From contig JALVJP010000001.1 of assembly GCA_027028225.1 (NCBI GenBank), positions 1 to 6,513 on the forward strand: a DNA stretch of 6,513 bases. The letters run 5' to 3'. Shown here piece by piece: positions 6,468 through 6,513 of this stretch. Within the stretch, counting starts at the first letter, position 1. Every line of letters starts with the position of its first letter. Source of the stretch: Candidatus Parcubacteria bacterium (lineage in GTDB: Bacteria > Patescibacteriota > Minisyncoccia > Phycocordibacterales > UBA1006). The notes beneath the pieces were generated by a model, which worked only from the letters and a program-made list of their open reading frames with translations, made no database searches and had not been told where the DNA came from. The translations under genes were made by a program, and so were the position numbers.

Positions 6468-6500
6468 GTAGCGAAGCGTGACCGAGAGGTCACGTTTCGC
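6468..6500 (+). repeat. Long hairpin with GNRA loop preceded by GTAG, REP-like or structured RNA
   Basis: GCGAAGCGTGACC (6471-6483) pairs with GGTCACGTTTCGC (6488-6500) over 13 bp with a single G-T wobble, closed by a GAGA (GNRA) tetraloop. GTAG (6468-6471) sits at the 5' foot, the tetranucleotide placement known for REP elements. No coding frame is apparent in 6411-6513. It could be a REP copy, the left end of a Y1-transposase element or the beginning of a structured RNA. Confidence 0.5.
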
Positions 6501-6513
6501 AATAGGATAATAG

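Noticed and set aside
6429..6500. CRISPR or tRNA origin of the terminal palindromes
   Set aside because: The two hairpins are different sequences with no repeat-spacer pattern, and no cloverleaf or CCA-like end can be formed.
6466..6505. Resemblance of GCCGTAGCGAA and AATAGG to a 23S rRNA segment
   Set aside because: Only short scattered matches; the 13-bp hairpin between them does not match the rRNA helix and no other rRNA sequence follows.

Overview
The window looks like chromosomal DNA of a Patescibacteria (CPR) bacterium, most likely of Parcubacteria type. The DNA is AT-rich and the genes are tightly packed on the + strand. A PrgI-like type IV secretion component is followed by long secreted or membrane-anchored proteins of the kind common in that radiation, with sequence signatures I recall from Parcubacteria. 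This placement is inference from recalled family patterns; no search was run. TAG, TAA and TGA are all used as stops. The TGA ends ribosomal protein S15 at its normal C-terminus, which argues against the Gly-recoded TGA code of Gracilibacteria and Absconditabacteria.

Layout: (1) 1-344 is the 3' part of a prgI-like gene whose start lies upstream of the window. (2) 402-1445 encodes a 347-aa exported all-beta protein with three W-x-x-N-G motifs. (3) 1460-3112 encodes a 550-aa protein with one N-terminal membrane anchor, in which a disulfide-bracketed peptidoglycan-binding-like (PGBD) module sits inside a probable beta-propeller. (4) 3153-3419 is rpsO (S15). (5) 3478-6399 encodes a 973-aa single-pass membrane protein. 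It has an acidic cytoplasmic head, a conserved extracytoplasmic domain that appears to be split by an insertion of about 500 residues, a duplicated four-cysteine module and four PGBD-like repeats. (6) 6411-6513 is noncoding and holds two strong palindromes, possibly a REP-like element or the start of a structured RNA.

Genes 1-3 can be read as one transcription unit with a possible internal promoter. rpsO and the 973-aa gene each have their own promoter and a terminator that overlaps the stop codon. None of the four complete genes has a convincing Shine-Dalgarno site, and each has a -10-like hexamer placed so that transcription would begin at or close to the ATG, so mostly leaderless or near-leaderless mRNAs are suggested.

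Taken together, the non-ribosomal genes look like parts of an envelope-spanning apparatus: a PrgI inner-membrane component, an exported Ig-like protein and two membrane-anchored proteins carrying wall-binding-like modules. All 14 cysteines encoded in the window lie in predicted extracytoplasmic regions and can be paired. The function of the apparatus (DNA uptake, pilus, host attachment or secretion) cannot be determined from the window.
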